Assembly: GCA_947646735.1 (NCBI GenBank)
Contig: CANTFK010000558.1
Location: forward strand, 1-40,364
DNA length: 40,364 nt
Origin: Peronospora farinosa
Lineage: Eukaryota; Oomycota; Peronosporomycetes; Peronosporales; Peronosporaceae
Direction: 5' to 3'
The notes beneath the pieces were generated by a model that worked only from the letters and a program-made list of their open reading frames with translations, was not told the DNA's origin and did not search any database. The position numbers and the translations under genes are program-made. Of the stretch, positions 30,301-40,364 are shown one piece after another (positions within the stretch are counted from its first letter, which is position 1; the number at the start of each line of letters is the position of its first letter).

Positions 30301-30573
30301 CTTCTTGTCTGCTTGTAATAATGTCTCTTGATTGGTCATTATTACGTCGTTTTTCGTATTTGCAGTGTTCTCATTGGCTGTAATAGTGTTTTGTGTCTGG
30401 ATCTGCTGCTCCTGGAGCTTTTGCAGCCGTTTTCGCCGGATCTCGTCAGCTGATGTAGGCACTGCTCCGTCTGAGAGTATACTACCACCTGTAGCGTGTC
30501 CACTGCTCTCAGTCTTTCTCTCCTCGTCGTCTTCGCCCTTGCCCTGCAGCCACGTACTCACCCAGCCCGACAT
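27361..30573 (-). CDS. UBE4: Ubiquitin conjugation factor E4 (U-box, Ufd2/UBE4 family)
   Basis: 1070 residues, one exon, start MSGWVSTWLQGKGEDDEE. It extends ubiquitin chains on already ubiquitylated substrates for proteasomal degradation; in yeast the homologue Ufd2 works with Cdc48/p97. Three things support the call. The N-terminal SADEIRRKRLQKLQEQQ resembles the EIRRRRL motif at the start of animal UBE4 proteins. A long helical Ufd2-type core spans about residues 300-960. The C-terminal U-box starts near residue 993 with EIPEEFLDPLVCTLMKDPV and includes LPSGYTMDRSCISQHLL and DPFTRVPLT. Length is normal for the family. Low-complexity Asn/Thr/Gln sequence near residues 60-85 is a disordered linker. 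The start is supported by the short divergent spacer upstream. Ends in KQKHAAK. Confidence 0.95.
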   Translation of the reverse strand: MSGWVSTWLQGKGEDDEERKTESSGHATGGSILSDGAVPTSADEIRRKRLQKLQEQQIQTQNTITANENTANTKNDVIMTNQETLLQADKKTTSAAPHGPATTLTEAKRPKKNGPQPEVYVNEVLQRVLHVTLCPANSSNDVLLLPQFVTQCEVEDMLLSPLNVSEVLYSRIIMNPGDLPGGSQHPLAAVAYLEQVFYRCRDEIQKLQSSFVRLPAEKKQETQECLSSIRIMCINYSATALTDPEIFPFEAGTINADALEKIVRLQANAQTPEFLDGLVAELEGNGATMTVFTPIFQKLLSELFLINPPSLMSNFYNNMYVLTMLCRNKALASVFTRIPGFLLTPGLPMTGRRLQDATALGLLLRFSCNQDPAITQMFTNITTRTKNDVDNSILTIRNKLDSVQTTVSDIVTLLLKAGTPAREQVLAWLEQAVLVNAERAKENPDANITSTNGMFVNLTMVLLKLCGPFMVPKSKKAQLIKTEFLASQNPLFPIDETRLVGAGTQDAASTQDDRQVLNSSNFNFITRCYFITVRTMHLGPVGMMGQYMRLLRQLSYFQNRMNAPNADPRLRAHFDQMAATKMIMDAELLHPDFLHEMIRFSLLTCAVVNSICTGSDVYDESALLGLPLPTPDTDQNVSLKHIPEHLVDDLCTILKFVARLQPKALNAFELEELLKMIIIFLSSPAYVHSPHLRAKMSEVLFQIFLPSEESDERETAGTAFGVELLMTNMLAQRHLAPCLLALYGDVEQTGFYEKLEHRYNIACLLKYLWKLDGHKPAFLLIAKDNENFVKFAHGLMNHINSLVTDALVALPEIKMLQEEMQDVARWMALDETVREQKESLLSDKERTVTSSLQLANETIHMMSYLTSEIQEPFVKMPELEDRLVSMLNSVIVKLAGPRGLELKVNNPEQYKFRPKVMLKEIVETLLHFAHYPSFLNAVATNGFYDGQVFRKCAHIVARTQLLEPSDVQKFETFVANIEIAAEGAANLEEALGEIPEEFLDPLVCTLMKDPVLLPSGYTMDRSCISQHLLNDQSDPFTRVPLTMSQLQPNLDLKTKIEQWVLEQKQKHAAK

Positions 30574-30692
30574 TGTTTTCTTCTTTGTTGGTTTCTGATT
30601 AGGGGAAAATGCGATGGATACATGCGTATACGTAATCCATTTTTATATTTAGGTTGACCACATCAACATTAGGTTTGGACTCTACGACAGTC
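30574..30692. promoter_or_regulatory. Short divergent promoter between UBE4 and tsaE
   Basis: Only 119 bp separate the two start codons, so both promoters must lie here or in the transcribed regions. GCATTTTCCCC, reading toward UBE4 (about 30605-30615), loosely resembles the oomycete initiator with its CATT core. No TATA box is obvious. The elements are inferred, not proven. Confidence 0.4.
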
Positions 30693-31474
30693 ATGCTAAT
30701 GCGTCAGACTGTCGCGACTCTGCCGCATCGCAGCTGCACGCGTCGTTACTTATCCGTTGTCGTGTCTTCGAATTCGGCTGACAAGAGCGACGCAAATGCT
30801 ATCGATACACGTTTGTCTCGTTTTCAAATGACTAGATCTCAAGGAGATATGGAGATGCTGGGTAAACGGTTGGCTCGAGGACGACAGGCTGGCGATGTCC
30901 TCTTCCTACGCGGGTATGTGAGCTTCCTTTGGCAATTACCAATGAGGATTTGAATGATCGCTATTGTGTGAGTACTTTTATGTACGAAATTGCTGAGTTT
31001 TGGCACGTTACAAATGCAGAGATTTAGGCTGTGGGAAGACGTGTTTGGCTAGAGGATTTGTGAGGGCACATACACAGCAAAAGGAGCTGGCGGTGATGTC
31101 GCCGACGTATTTGCTGGTAAATACGTACGATGAAGCAGTTGATTTGCCGATGGTGTACCACATCGATCTCTATCGGTTGGAGGCCGTGACGAAGCAGGAT
31201 GTAACTGCTTTGGGGTTGCTTGAAGCATTCGAACGAGGTGGGGGTATGTTTCACTGAGATATAGGACCTTTGGACTAATGGTACGTATGTTTCTAATGGG
31301 GTGACAATAGAGATTACGCTGGTGGAATGGCCCGAGCGCTTGGATAAAGCGAGTGTTCCAGCGGAGAGACTGGAGGTGCAAATCTCGTACGATGAAGAAA
31401 ATACTGAGATCCGACGTATCGAGCTTCGACCGATTGGTGAACGATGGACAAAGCTGTTTGCAACAAGCACGTAA
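30693..31474 (+). CDS. tsaE: TsaE-type tRNA threonylcarbamoyladenosine ATPase, likely organellar
   Basis: Proposed exons 30693-30913, 31020-31243 and 31311-31474 (609 nt, 202 residues). Introns 30914-31019 and 31244-31310 have GTATGT donors and AG acceptors, and keep frame exactly where the family motifs need it. Spliced, it shows the Walker A GDLGCGKT (split by intron 1 after the first Gly), MSPTYLLVNTY, YHIDLYRLE and ITLVEWPERL, all hallmarks of TsaE, the ATPase that helps TsaB/TsaD-type enzymes form t6A37 on ANN-decoding tRNAs. The N-terminal extension MLMRQTVATLPHRSCTRRYL is Arg-rich and lacks acids, like a mitochondrial presequence. The family is bacterial/organellar, so mitochondrial t6A synthesis is the likely role (inference). 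An upstream in-frame TTG is not needed. Confidence 0.88.
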
Positions 31475-31959
31475 TTAATGATTGAGTTATGGTGACAATA
31501 GTACGTGCAAAAATGCGAGACGTGTCTTATCTTTTTAAATGGCTCTCAGTCTTCGCTCGGCGGTCAGAATTGTTGCAAAGAAAGACAAAGCTCTTGCATT
31601 CGTCCGTCTCTATCTTCCTTGCTAGCAACCAGCGCTACATTAAACGTCGCTCAGCACGTACGCAATCGTATTTAGCAATTCGGTCTCAGTAATCTAGGAC
31701 TTTACTACAATTCAACTGATTCGGTAGTCAAGGATGTTACCCAAACTGTTCTAAAATATGAGCTACTTTCTAAAATAGCAACGACTAAAATTAAGGATTT
31801 CTTTCGACCAAGATATTTCTAAAAAAAGAATAGTACCAACTTATAGCAAGTTCTTCATAGCCTTGCAAGATTTAATATCAGAGTATACAAGTTCATACAG
31901 GGCTCTCATGATTACCGGTATATTTTCTGCTAACGGCTGGCAAGGACATTTTTGACGCC
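31475..31959. other. Intergenic spacer, AT-rich
   Basis: Between tsaE and the next gene. Open frames here are short and unconvincing; 31720-31860 is very A/T-rich. It should hold the tsaE terminator region and the promoter of the next gene, but I see no definite element. Confidence 0.5.
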
Positions 31960-33868
31960 ATGATCAGGAAAATGGAGGTATTGTCTCGTCCCGTGGATGC
32001 TCCACGCGGGTTCCCGCGCGTCATTTCTGACTCGTCCATGACCATGAGAATTGCCTTGCCAGCCTCTTTTCTCCAAATTAACGCTGCACTTTCTTCAACA
32101 TCCATACGCAAGGACAACAAAAGTGTCAAAAATGATGTCGAAGACTCGTGGGAAACTCACGACTGGGAGATTGAAGCAAATTCATGTGTCAAAAATGTCA
32201 AAAATGTCGAAACGGAGCAGGAAAAGGACGACTGGGAACACGAACCGACGCTAGAATTACCGGATGATTTTCCCAGACTCCTCGTAAATCTCACACGTGT
32301 ACGGCGGCAGCATTTTCCAGACATAAACGAGGTGGAGGTGTTTGATGTAATGGAAGTTTTCCACCGTGTCAAAAATACGCTGCACGAGCATTTTTCACAA
32401 TTGGCAGAAGTATTTTTTGAACAAAGTACGTCTATTGTTGACCATGGTCAATTTTGACAATTGAGACTGGTATTGACACGATGGATATGTATTTTTGACA
32501 TTATTGACAGAGTTGTGTTTTCACTGCACGTATGGAACATCACGTGCCATGATGGACGGTCTGCATGCTGCGTATCCAGACGATATTTTTGCTATGGTTG
32601 ATTACCCTACCGACATTGATGGTGTTCCACTGCACGAGTATTTACACACATTATCGTATCCGTCAAAATGGAAAAGTGTCGAGTACTTGAAGAATTGTCT
32701 GCGTCGATGTTCGCGGGATATTCGGTGGAAAAGGGACGTGATAACCGAGTTGGAGCTGCTGGCGGAACAGGAATTCAAACACTATGAAGAGAAGCAACAA
32801 GGACTTTGTGACGAGATCGATGAGGTGAGCTGCCATTGGTTTGCTGGCAACACTTTGACTGGTGTTTCATTTGTGCTGACTCGACCACTTGTGCTTTTTG
32901 AATGTGAATAGCTTACTCGCCTACGCGATTCGTTTCGGGAAAAACTAGAGAAAATGACGAGTCAAGAAGGCAAGCCTACGGGACAGTACTTGATGCTGCG
33001 AAAGCTGGAGGATATCGAAAACCGTTTGATGATACTGTTGGATACTTACCTAACCGAACCCGAGCTGGAAGAAGAAGAATGCTATAGTGCATTTGGCAAC
33101 CCTGGCGGAGAAAATGGTGTGACTACAAATATGAATGTGCTGGATATGGTGATCGCCATGGTGTTTAGCCGCTTGCCTCGTGATTTTAGCCAACAGGCCA
33201 CAACGGAAGATCATTTCCAGTTGCTCTTTGATCACCATATTCATATTTTGCGTCTATGGAAGAAGGACTTTGGACGTCTTCCCTTGAAGTCTAGGATACC
33301 ACCTCAGAACGCTAGTGGCTCGGATGAAGATAGTGTTTGTGTGTCATCAGGTGAAGAGCGAGCTACCTATGACATTGTGGACGAGGAGGACAAGGCCGGA
33401 GATGATGTAAGAGATTGCTGGGCAAATGACGATGCAATTGGACGATTGGATGAAGTGACACACACGGTAGTCGACAAAGACTCCTGGCACGTACAAGACG
33501 ATAGTGATCGGGGTTGTGACGAATCATTTCATCAAAAGATTCATCATGACAATGATTCCGATGGTTATGGCGCTGACTTTGACAGTGACGAAAGCGAGGA
33601 TGAAGGTGAAAAGGTTACTCAAATGCAAGCTCAACGGCATCAGCAGAAGCTTGGAACATGTAAACCTGGCGATGGAGAAACACTTTGTACAGCTGTTGGA
33701 CCGCGACAAAGACGCATGAAACACACGAAACGTTCCAAAAAACTGCACAAGTTAAAAGTAGAAACGGATGAAAGCGACGACGAGGGGGCAAGTACACCAT
33801 TTGAACCATTTGCCTGCACTGGAGCAGTTGGTCTACTTCGTCTAGCGAAAGAAAACGAATTGTTTTGA
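31960..33868 (+). CDS. Unrecognised acidic coiled-coil protein, 3 exons
   Basis: Proposed exons 31960-32425, 32511-32824 and 32912-33868 (1,737 nt, 578 residues). Introns 32426-32510 and 32825-32911 have GTACGT and GTGAGC donors and AG acceptors, and all three frames join cleanly. The N-terminal third has an acidic, Trp-containing linker with a small KNVKNVE-type repeat, then a helical part (DDFPRLLVNLTRVRRQHF). The middle has a long helix likely to coil (RDIRWKRDVITELELLAEQE, then RLRDSFREKLEKM) and a hydrophobic helix pair (NVLDMVIAMVFSRLPRDF, then LLFDHHIHILRLWKKDFG). The C-terminal third is Asp/Ser/Glu-rich with a basic cluster (KHTKRSKKLHKLK) that could be a nuclear signal. No family is recognised and no enzyme motif is seen. 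It is tandem with BMS1 (193 bp upstream). Confidence 0.8.
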
Positions 33869-34061
33869 GTCCCAATCGAGATGTACAGGGTATCAATTCC
33901 CACAAGTTCTCCTGTTTCTTGTATGTTCTCCACATCACATCGTACTTTGGTCATTGCGACCATCCATTTCGTCGCAGCCACCCAAATTAACAGCTGTTTT
34001 GGCAACATCATCATCAGCGTCAGTGTATCATTTGTCTCTAGAAAGTCAGTCTCTCGAGTGA
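33869..34061. promoter_or_regulatory. Spacer holding the BMS1 promoter
   Basis: 193 bp between stop and start of tandem genes. GGTCATTGCGACCATCCATTT (from 33951) has the TCATT and CCATTT parts of an oomycete initiator-like core, about 110 bases before the ATG. A second TCATTTGTCTC is at 34028. Weak evidence. Confidence 0.3.
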
Positions 34062-37000
34062 ATGGATGTGTCTACAGCAGTCAAAGGTCATCGAAAGTCC
34101 AAGTCTGGTGCTAAAGTGAACAAACAAAAGCGTAAAGATTATGAAAAACAAAAAAAAGAGCAGCCATCCTTAGCTGAACAACGTAAAAATCCCAAAGCTT
34201 TTGGTGTTGCAAAAGCTGGTCGGGCACGCAAGACCATTCAACGCAACTTGGACCGTGCACATCGTAAGGAATATGTACCACAACAAAACCGGGATGAAAA
34301 TTTACCACCACCTATTTCTGTCGTTGTGATGGGGCCACCTGGTAGTGGCAAGAGTACTGTAATTCGTTCATTAGTGAAACGATATACTCGTCATAATCTT
34401 GTTGAAGTGAAAGGACCAGTGACGGTAGTAAGTGGAAAAGACCGTCGTATCACTTTTTTTGAATGTCCGAATGATTTAAACGCTATGATTGATCTTGCCA
34501 AGATTGCCGACCTTGTCTTGCTACTGGTGGATGCAAGTTTTGGGTTTGAAATGGAAACCTTTGAGTTTCTGAACATCCTGCAAGTGTCAGGATTTCCAAA
34601 AGTGATGGGTATTTTGACCCATTTGGATGGGTTTCGAAAGACCAAAAGTCTTCGGAAAACGAAAAAACGACTCAAAGCACGTTTTTGGACTGAAATTTAT
34701 CAAGGCGCCAAACTTTTTTACTTTTCTGGAATCTCAGCCAACAAATATCCAAAAGGAGAGATTAATAATTTATCCTTGTATATTTCCAGGATGAAATTTC
34801 GACCACTGACATGGCGAAATTCACATTCTTATATGTTGGTGGATCGGTTTGAGGATGTGACAGCACCGAATGATATTCAACATAATCCAATGGTGGATCG
34901 ACGTGTGACATTGTATGGATATTTGCGTGGTACCCATTTGAAACCCGATATGAAGATGCATATTGCAGGTGCAGGTGATTTCTATATGGACAGTGTCACG
35001 GCAATGCCTGATCCATGCAATGTACCATCGAGCAAAATAGGTGTGGACAAAAATGGAAAGAAGAAACATTTGACTCAGAAAGATACGCTCTTGTATGCAC
35101 CAATGTCGGATGTTGGCAACATTATGTACGACAAGGATGCCATGTATATTAATTTGAGCCAGTTGAATTACACGAACCCGGACACTGGAGATGTTGTGGC
35201 TGATGAGTACGATGCAGATGACATAGAGATTACAGGAAAAAGTGGGATGCGTATTGGATTGGGCGGTGAAGGTGTTGAGATGGTTCAGAGTATGCAAAAG
35301 ATGGATGTTGGTCTTGATGAAAGGCTGAAGGGTGCCAGTCTGTCACTTTTTAAGAGCACCGCTGCTATCCGTGCAGACGAAGTAGACAGCGACGAGGAGG
35401 AAGAGGAAGATGACACTGATGATGACAGCGATGATGACGATGACGATGGACAAGCCAATATAGGCAAACCTAAGGAAGCTATTGTTCGTGACAGTACTGG
35501 TCGGATGCGTCGACGAGCAGTATTCGACGAGGACGAGGAGCCCAGTGCGATCTTGAACAGCAGTGCCGTTTCAGATTCAGACGATGATGACGACGACGAT
35601 GACGATGACGACGATGGTGACAGCGACGACGAAGATGAGAAAGAGGTCACTGAAGAGCAGTCGCAGCTGCGGTGGAAGGAGAATATGGTTTCTCGTGCCG
35701 CTGCTAATTTCTTGGAGCGAGAACAGTCCGATGTCAACCTGATGGAACTTGTGTACGGTGAGCGCCAAAAGCTTCACATGACTGAGCGCGATTTGGAAAA
35801 CGGGGAGGAAACTAAGAATGGCAAATGCGCGTTAAATGAAGATAACGACGATGACGACGACAGCTTTTTCACGCTGAAGCGAAAATCTAACGCTTTGGGA
35901 GTGTCTTCGTCAGCATCCGAAAAGTACAACGCTATTAATGCGATTGATTGCTCTCGTTTGCATCTGGGCTCTGATGATGGGAACGACTGGACGATGCCAG
36001 ATGTCCTTGAAAACCTTCGTAACCGGTTTGTGACTGGATCGTGGAAACGCACTAACAAGAAAAGCAGCAACGATGATGGTGAAGAGGATGTCGATGATGT
36101 CAATGCTGACCCAACGAACGATGACGAAATGGACGGTTCTTTCGAAAATTTGGAGACTGGTGAGGTTCACAAGGGTGCTGATAGTGTCGATAGTGGTATG
36201 AACAACAGTGGGGAAAGCGACGACGAGGGAGATAACGTAGAGACCGATGAACAAATTCGCGAGCGTCTCCGTGCGCAGAAGTCAACGAAGCGAGTAGAGG
36301 ATGATGATGATGACGTGGAAGTTGGTGGCCAAAAGAAAAGCAAGGATGACGAGGATGAAGAATTGACAGAGGTTATGGTCGAAGCCAAGCGCCTTCGCGA
36401 AGAGCAGGCACAGCGTAATGCAGAGGAGTTTGGTGAAGAAGGTGAGGACATGCGGCTTCAGCTGGAAGGCTTTCGTAACGGACTTTATGTCCGAATTGAG
36501 TTCTCAGGCGTGCCCGCTGAATTTGTCCGGTATTATGATCCAAAGAATCCGATCGTTGTGGGTGGTCTGCCTACTATGGAGGACACCCTGGGGCTCGTTC
36601 GCATGCGCTTTAAGAAACACCGTTGGCACAGGAAGATTCTAAAGACCAATGACCCGCTGGTATTCTCCATCGGTTGGCGGCGGTTTCAGAGCTTGCCTGT
36701 ATATTCGATCGAAGACACGAATGAACGTCATCGCTATCTGAAGTACACACCAGAACACATGCATTGTCATGCTACGATTTTTGGACCCATGTGCCCGCCC
36801 AACACTGGCGTAGTGGCCTTTCAGACATTGTCAAATAATGCCGAAGGGTTTCGCGTCAGTGGTACTGGCGTCGTACTGGAACTGGACCACAAGTTTAATG
36901 TGGTGAAGAAGCTCAAGCTGATCGGTACGCCGAGCAAAATTCACAAGAACACTGCCTTCATCAAGGGCATGTTTAACACAGAACTGGAAGTGGCCAAGTT

Positions 37001-37493
37001 TGAGGGCGCCAGTGTTCGCACTGTGAGTGGTGTACGTGGTCGGATCAAGAAAGCACTTCGCGGCGAGAAGGGTGATTTCCGTGCCACCTTCGAAGACAAG
37101 ATTCTGAAAAGTGATTTGGTGTTCTGCCGCACATGGGTGCCCGTTGATCCCAAACAATTGTACAACCCTGTGACGTCTTTGCTCACGAACGTCATGGGCT
37201 CCAAAAAGAGTACGTTAGGGCTCATGAAGACCACGTACGAGCTTCGCAAGGCGCAAAAGTTGGCAGTACCTATGAACCCAGATTCGCTATACGAACCTAT
37301 CCTGCGTACCGAACGCAAGTTTGCTGCGCTGAAGGTGCCGAAGAAGTTGCAGGCTAACTTGCCGTTTGCCAGTAAGCCTAAGGAGGACAAGAAGAAGGGT
37401 GTCAAGAAGGGCTACCTGGCCAGTCGTGCGGTTGTGCTGGAGCCAGAGGAGAAAAAGAAGTATGGTTTCATGCTTCGCGTTAGCCCTTTGTAA
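34062..37493 (+). CDS. BMS1: Ribosome biogenesis GTPase BMS1 (C-terminus apparently truncated)
   Basis: 1143 residues, uninterrupted. BMS1 is the GTPase of the small-subunit processome that with Rcl1 drives early pre-rRNA processing in the nucleolus. Visible: basic N-terminus ([18 protein letters not shown]); G1 loop [12 protein letters not shown] at about residues 88-99; G4-like [15 protein letters not shown]2CN region from about 240 ([17 protein letters not shown]); acidic low-complexity blocks, including a run of Asp around 505-520; and the C-terminal BMS1/TSR1 domain from about 806 ([58 protein letters not shown]). The frame ends at TAA 37491-37493, but 54 more sense codons of highly basic family-like tail follow. 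The essential domains are complete. Confidence 0.96.
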   Translation: MDVSTAVKGHRKSKSGAKVNKQKRKDYEKQKKEQPSLAEQRKNPKAFGVAKAGRARKTIQRNLDRAHRKEYVPQQNRDENLPPPISVVVMGPPGSGKSTVIRSLVKRYTRHNLVEVKGPVTVVSGKDRRITFFECPNDLNAMIDLAKIADLVLLLVDASFGFEMETFEFLNILQVSGFPKVMGILTHLDGFRKTKSLRKTKKRLKARFWTEIYQGAKLFYFSGISANKYPKGEINNLSLYISRMKFRPLTWRNSHSYMLVDRFEDVTAPNDIQHNPMVDRRVTLYGYLRGTHLKPDMKMHIAGAGDFYMDSVTAMPDPCNVPSSKIGVDKNGKKKHLTQKDTLLYAPMSDVGNIMYDKDAMYINLSQLNYTNPDTGDVVADEYDADDIEITGKSGMRIGLGGEGVEMVQSMQKMDVGLDERLKGASLSLFKSTAAIRADEVDSDEEEEEDDTDDDSDDDDDDGQANIGKPKEAIVRDSTGRMRRRAVFDEDEEPSAILNSSAVSDSDDDDDDDDDDDDGDSDDEDEKEVTEEQSQLRWKENMVSRAAANFLEREQSDVNLMELVYGERQKLHMTERDLENGEETKNGKCALNEDNDDDDDSFFTLKRKSNALGVSSSASEKYNAINAIDCSRLHLGSDDGNDWTMPDVLENLRNRFVTGSWKRTNKKSSNDDGEEDVDDVNADPTNDDEMDGSFENLETGEVHKGADSVDSGMNNSGESDDEGDNVETDEQIRERLRAQKSTKRVEDDDDDVEVGGQKKSKDDEDEELTEVMVEAKRLREEQAQRNAEEFGEEGEDMRLQLEGFRNGLYVRIEFSGVPAEFVRYYDPKNPIVVGGLPTMEDTLGLVRMRFKKHRWHRKILKTNDPLVFSIGWRRFQSLPVYSIEDTNERHRYLKYTPEHMHCHATIFGPMCPPNTGVVAFQTLSNNAEGFRVSGTGVVLELDHKFNVVKKLKLIGTPSKIHKNTAFIKGMFNTELEVAKFEGASVRTVSGVRGRIKKALRGEKGDFRATFEDKILKSDLVFCRTWVPVDPKQLYNPVTSLLTNVMGSKKSTLGLMKTTYELRKAQKLAVPMNPDSLYEPILRTERKFAALKVPKKLQANLPFASKPKEDKKKGVKKGYLASRAVVLEPEEKKKYGFMLRVSPL

Positions 37494-37655
37494 CGTCGCG
37501 ACCGTGAGGCCACACGTAAGGAGCGACAGAGCCAACGCAACGCAGAGAACCTGAAGCGCAAACGGCGCGAGGAGAAACAGTTTGAAGGCGTGCACAAAGC
37601 AGAGAAGAAGGCAAAGTATCGTGCAGAGGGTAAGGAGGAACGGCTTTCCGTGCAA
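37494..37655 (+). pseudogene. In-frame BMS1 tail after the stop codon
   Basis: Directly after TAA 37491-37493, 54 in-frame codons read RRDREATRKERQSQRNAENL, then KRKRREEKQFEGVHKAEKKA and KYRAEGKEER, before TGA at 37656-37658. Lys/Arg/Glu-rich tails of this kind end BMS1 proteins. One base out of frame, the last part instead reads AFRAMKASGG and then a stop, a more natural ending, suggesting a second small lesion near 37642. Either the gene has lost about 60 residues, or the sequence has errors, or the stop is read through. Confidence 0.6.
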
Positions 37656-37658
37656 TGA

Positions 37659-38162
37659 AGGCATCAGGCGGCTAGATGAGAGCATTGGTGACAATTTGAT
37701 GGTAGTACGTCACTCAATAGACGAACACTTTGTTGGTGATTGAAACGTTCCTCTTGCGTGAACTCCTAAGGACATTGTTTTGTTGCCGGAAAAAACTGGT
37801 CCTTGAAGACGTTTTGCTTATGAGAGGCACGTTCTAAGTGGCAATTACTTACGCTTACTTCAGCACTGTTTACAGTATATCAAACATATAGGCGCAAGTT
37901 TCATGACCTTGTTGTGCCTTATCTTAACTGTAAACCTTCCCGGGAAAACACAAAATCATCTTTTCAATGTTCACGAGTTTCATGAACACAGATATCAACG
38001 CAGAACAATCTCCTACCAGCGTAGTCTTCGAGATTTTCTTGCCGTGCTGACGGCAAATATTATCTACGACGAACACGATACACAAAGCGGGGCAGTTGAC
38101 GTATTCTTATGGCTGAGTATACTCGAGATCACTTTCGTCACTGGGCTCATCAAACGGGTGCG
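37659..38162. other. Intergenic spacer
   Basis: Lies between BMS1 (plus) and the selenoprotein-O pseudogene (minus), so convergent 3' ends. Open frames here (for example 37903-38187) show no recognisable domain. No repeat or RNA gene seen. Confidence 0.5.
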
Positions 38163-39960
<1,798 letters not shown>

Positions 39961-40364
39961 CTGGAAGACGTCGCCATCCGCTAAAGAGAGCGAGAGAGAC
40001 CGATACGACTGTTAGTGACCATACGAGCCATTAGTTATTTTTATGTGAGTTGGAAAAAGTTATTGAAAAATGGCAAAAAACAAGTGGAAAATGTTGGGTT
40101 TTTTGCCCAGCTGCGACGTGATACTGTATGCTGTCCTATTATTTGCAATATACTCTACCACATTAAAATTATACAGTATACCCGGCAATATCTAACGGCT
40201 ACATCTTTTGCGATATTTTTGTATGAAAAAGTTGTTCGGAGATGGATGCAATCGAACGAAGATAAGCGAGACTTAAAAAGGTTAGATTTATACGAGATGC
40301 AACTTGTCTCCATCATTATATCCAAAGCGATTCCTGAAAGAGAGTACCTGATCTACTCCTCGCC
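39961..40364. other. Window end, no gene seen
   Basis: AT-rich from about 40030. It would be the 5' flank of the ancestral selO gene. No supported coding region or repeat. Confidence 0.5.

Noticed and set aside
27468..30598. Open frames on the plus strand opposite UBE4
   Set aside because: They lack domains and follow the codon structure of a clear 1070-codon gene on the other strand.
31489..31692. Small plus-strand frame after tsaE as a gene
   Set aside because: Short, no domain, AT-rich spacer, and no splice signals linking it to either neighbour.
35285..36451. Minus-strand Ser-rich frames opposite BMS1
   Set aside because: They are the complement of the Asp/Glu-rich acidic blocks of BMS1.

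Overview
The window looks like nuclear DNA from an oomycete of the Phytophthora / downy-mildew type. The evidence is Ty3/gypsy chromodomain elements and Ty1/copia elements whose Gag and Pol wording is typical of oomycete repeats, compact intron-poor host genes with 67-106 nt introns, and the host genes themselves. That placement is inference from recognised protein families; no database search was possible.

Positions 1 to about 26,480 are a nested retrotransposon block with no intact host gene. From the left it holds: the end of one LTR (family C, 1-225) inside a minus-strand gypsy copy (A', 226-3336); a gag-like scrap; the RT/RNase H half of a minus-strand copia relic (3785-5131); a near-complete but inactivated plus-strand gypsy element A (5132-12889); a solo LTR of family B (12897-13497); the gag/PR/integrase half of the same copia relic (13498 to about 15860); another B LTR carrying a nested C LTR (16198-17080); coding-like debris; LTR D with its polypurine tract (18540-18866); the minus-strand pol of a second gypsy family, E (to about 24237); a third, shorter copy of A (A'', about 24226-26218) fused to E; and a truncated B LTR (26219-26479). 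The copia reading frame resumes exactly across the B-LTR and A insertions, which fixes the order copia, then LTR B, then A. A' and A form an inverted repeat with 3,111-bp arms and a 1,795-bp spacer.

Positions 27,361-37,660 are a compact host gene cluster: UBE4 ubiquitin-chain elongation factor (minus); a divergently transcribed TsaE-type ATPase with a presequence-like N terminus (plus, 3 exons); an unrecognised acidic coiled-coil protein (plus, 3 exons); and BMS1, the ribosome-biogenesis GTPase (plus), whose frame is closed by a TAA followed by 54 more in-frame codons of family-like basic tail. A heavily frameshifted selenoprotein-O/YdiU-type pseudogene (minus, about 38.16-39.96 kb) ends the window. 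These genes do not form an obvious pathway; BMS1 and TsaE both serve translation (ribosome assembly and tRNA modification).

The most unusual signal is structural. The LTRs are built almost wholly from serial short hairpins (at least 17 in the 633-bp LTR A), each different in sequence, and two B copies show base changes that keep a stem paired. A second signal is a long antisense frame (about 385 codons, one stop) behind and overlapping the chromodomain of element A. A weaker antisense coding trace lies at the matching place in element E.
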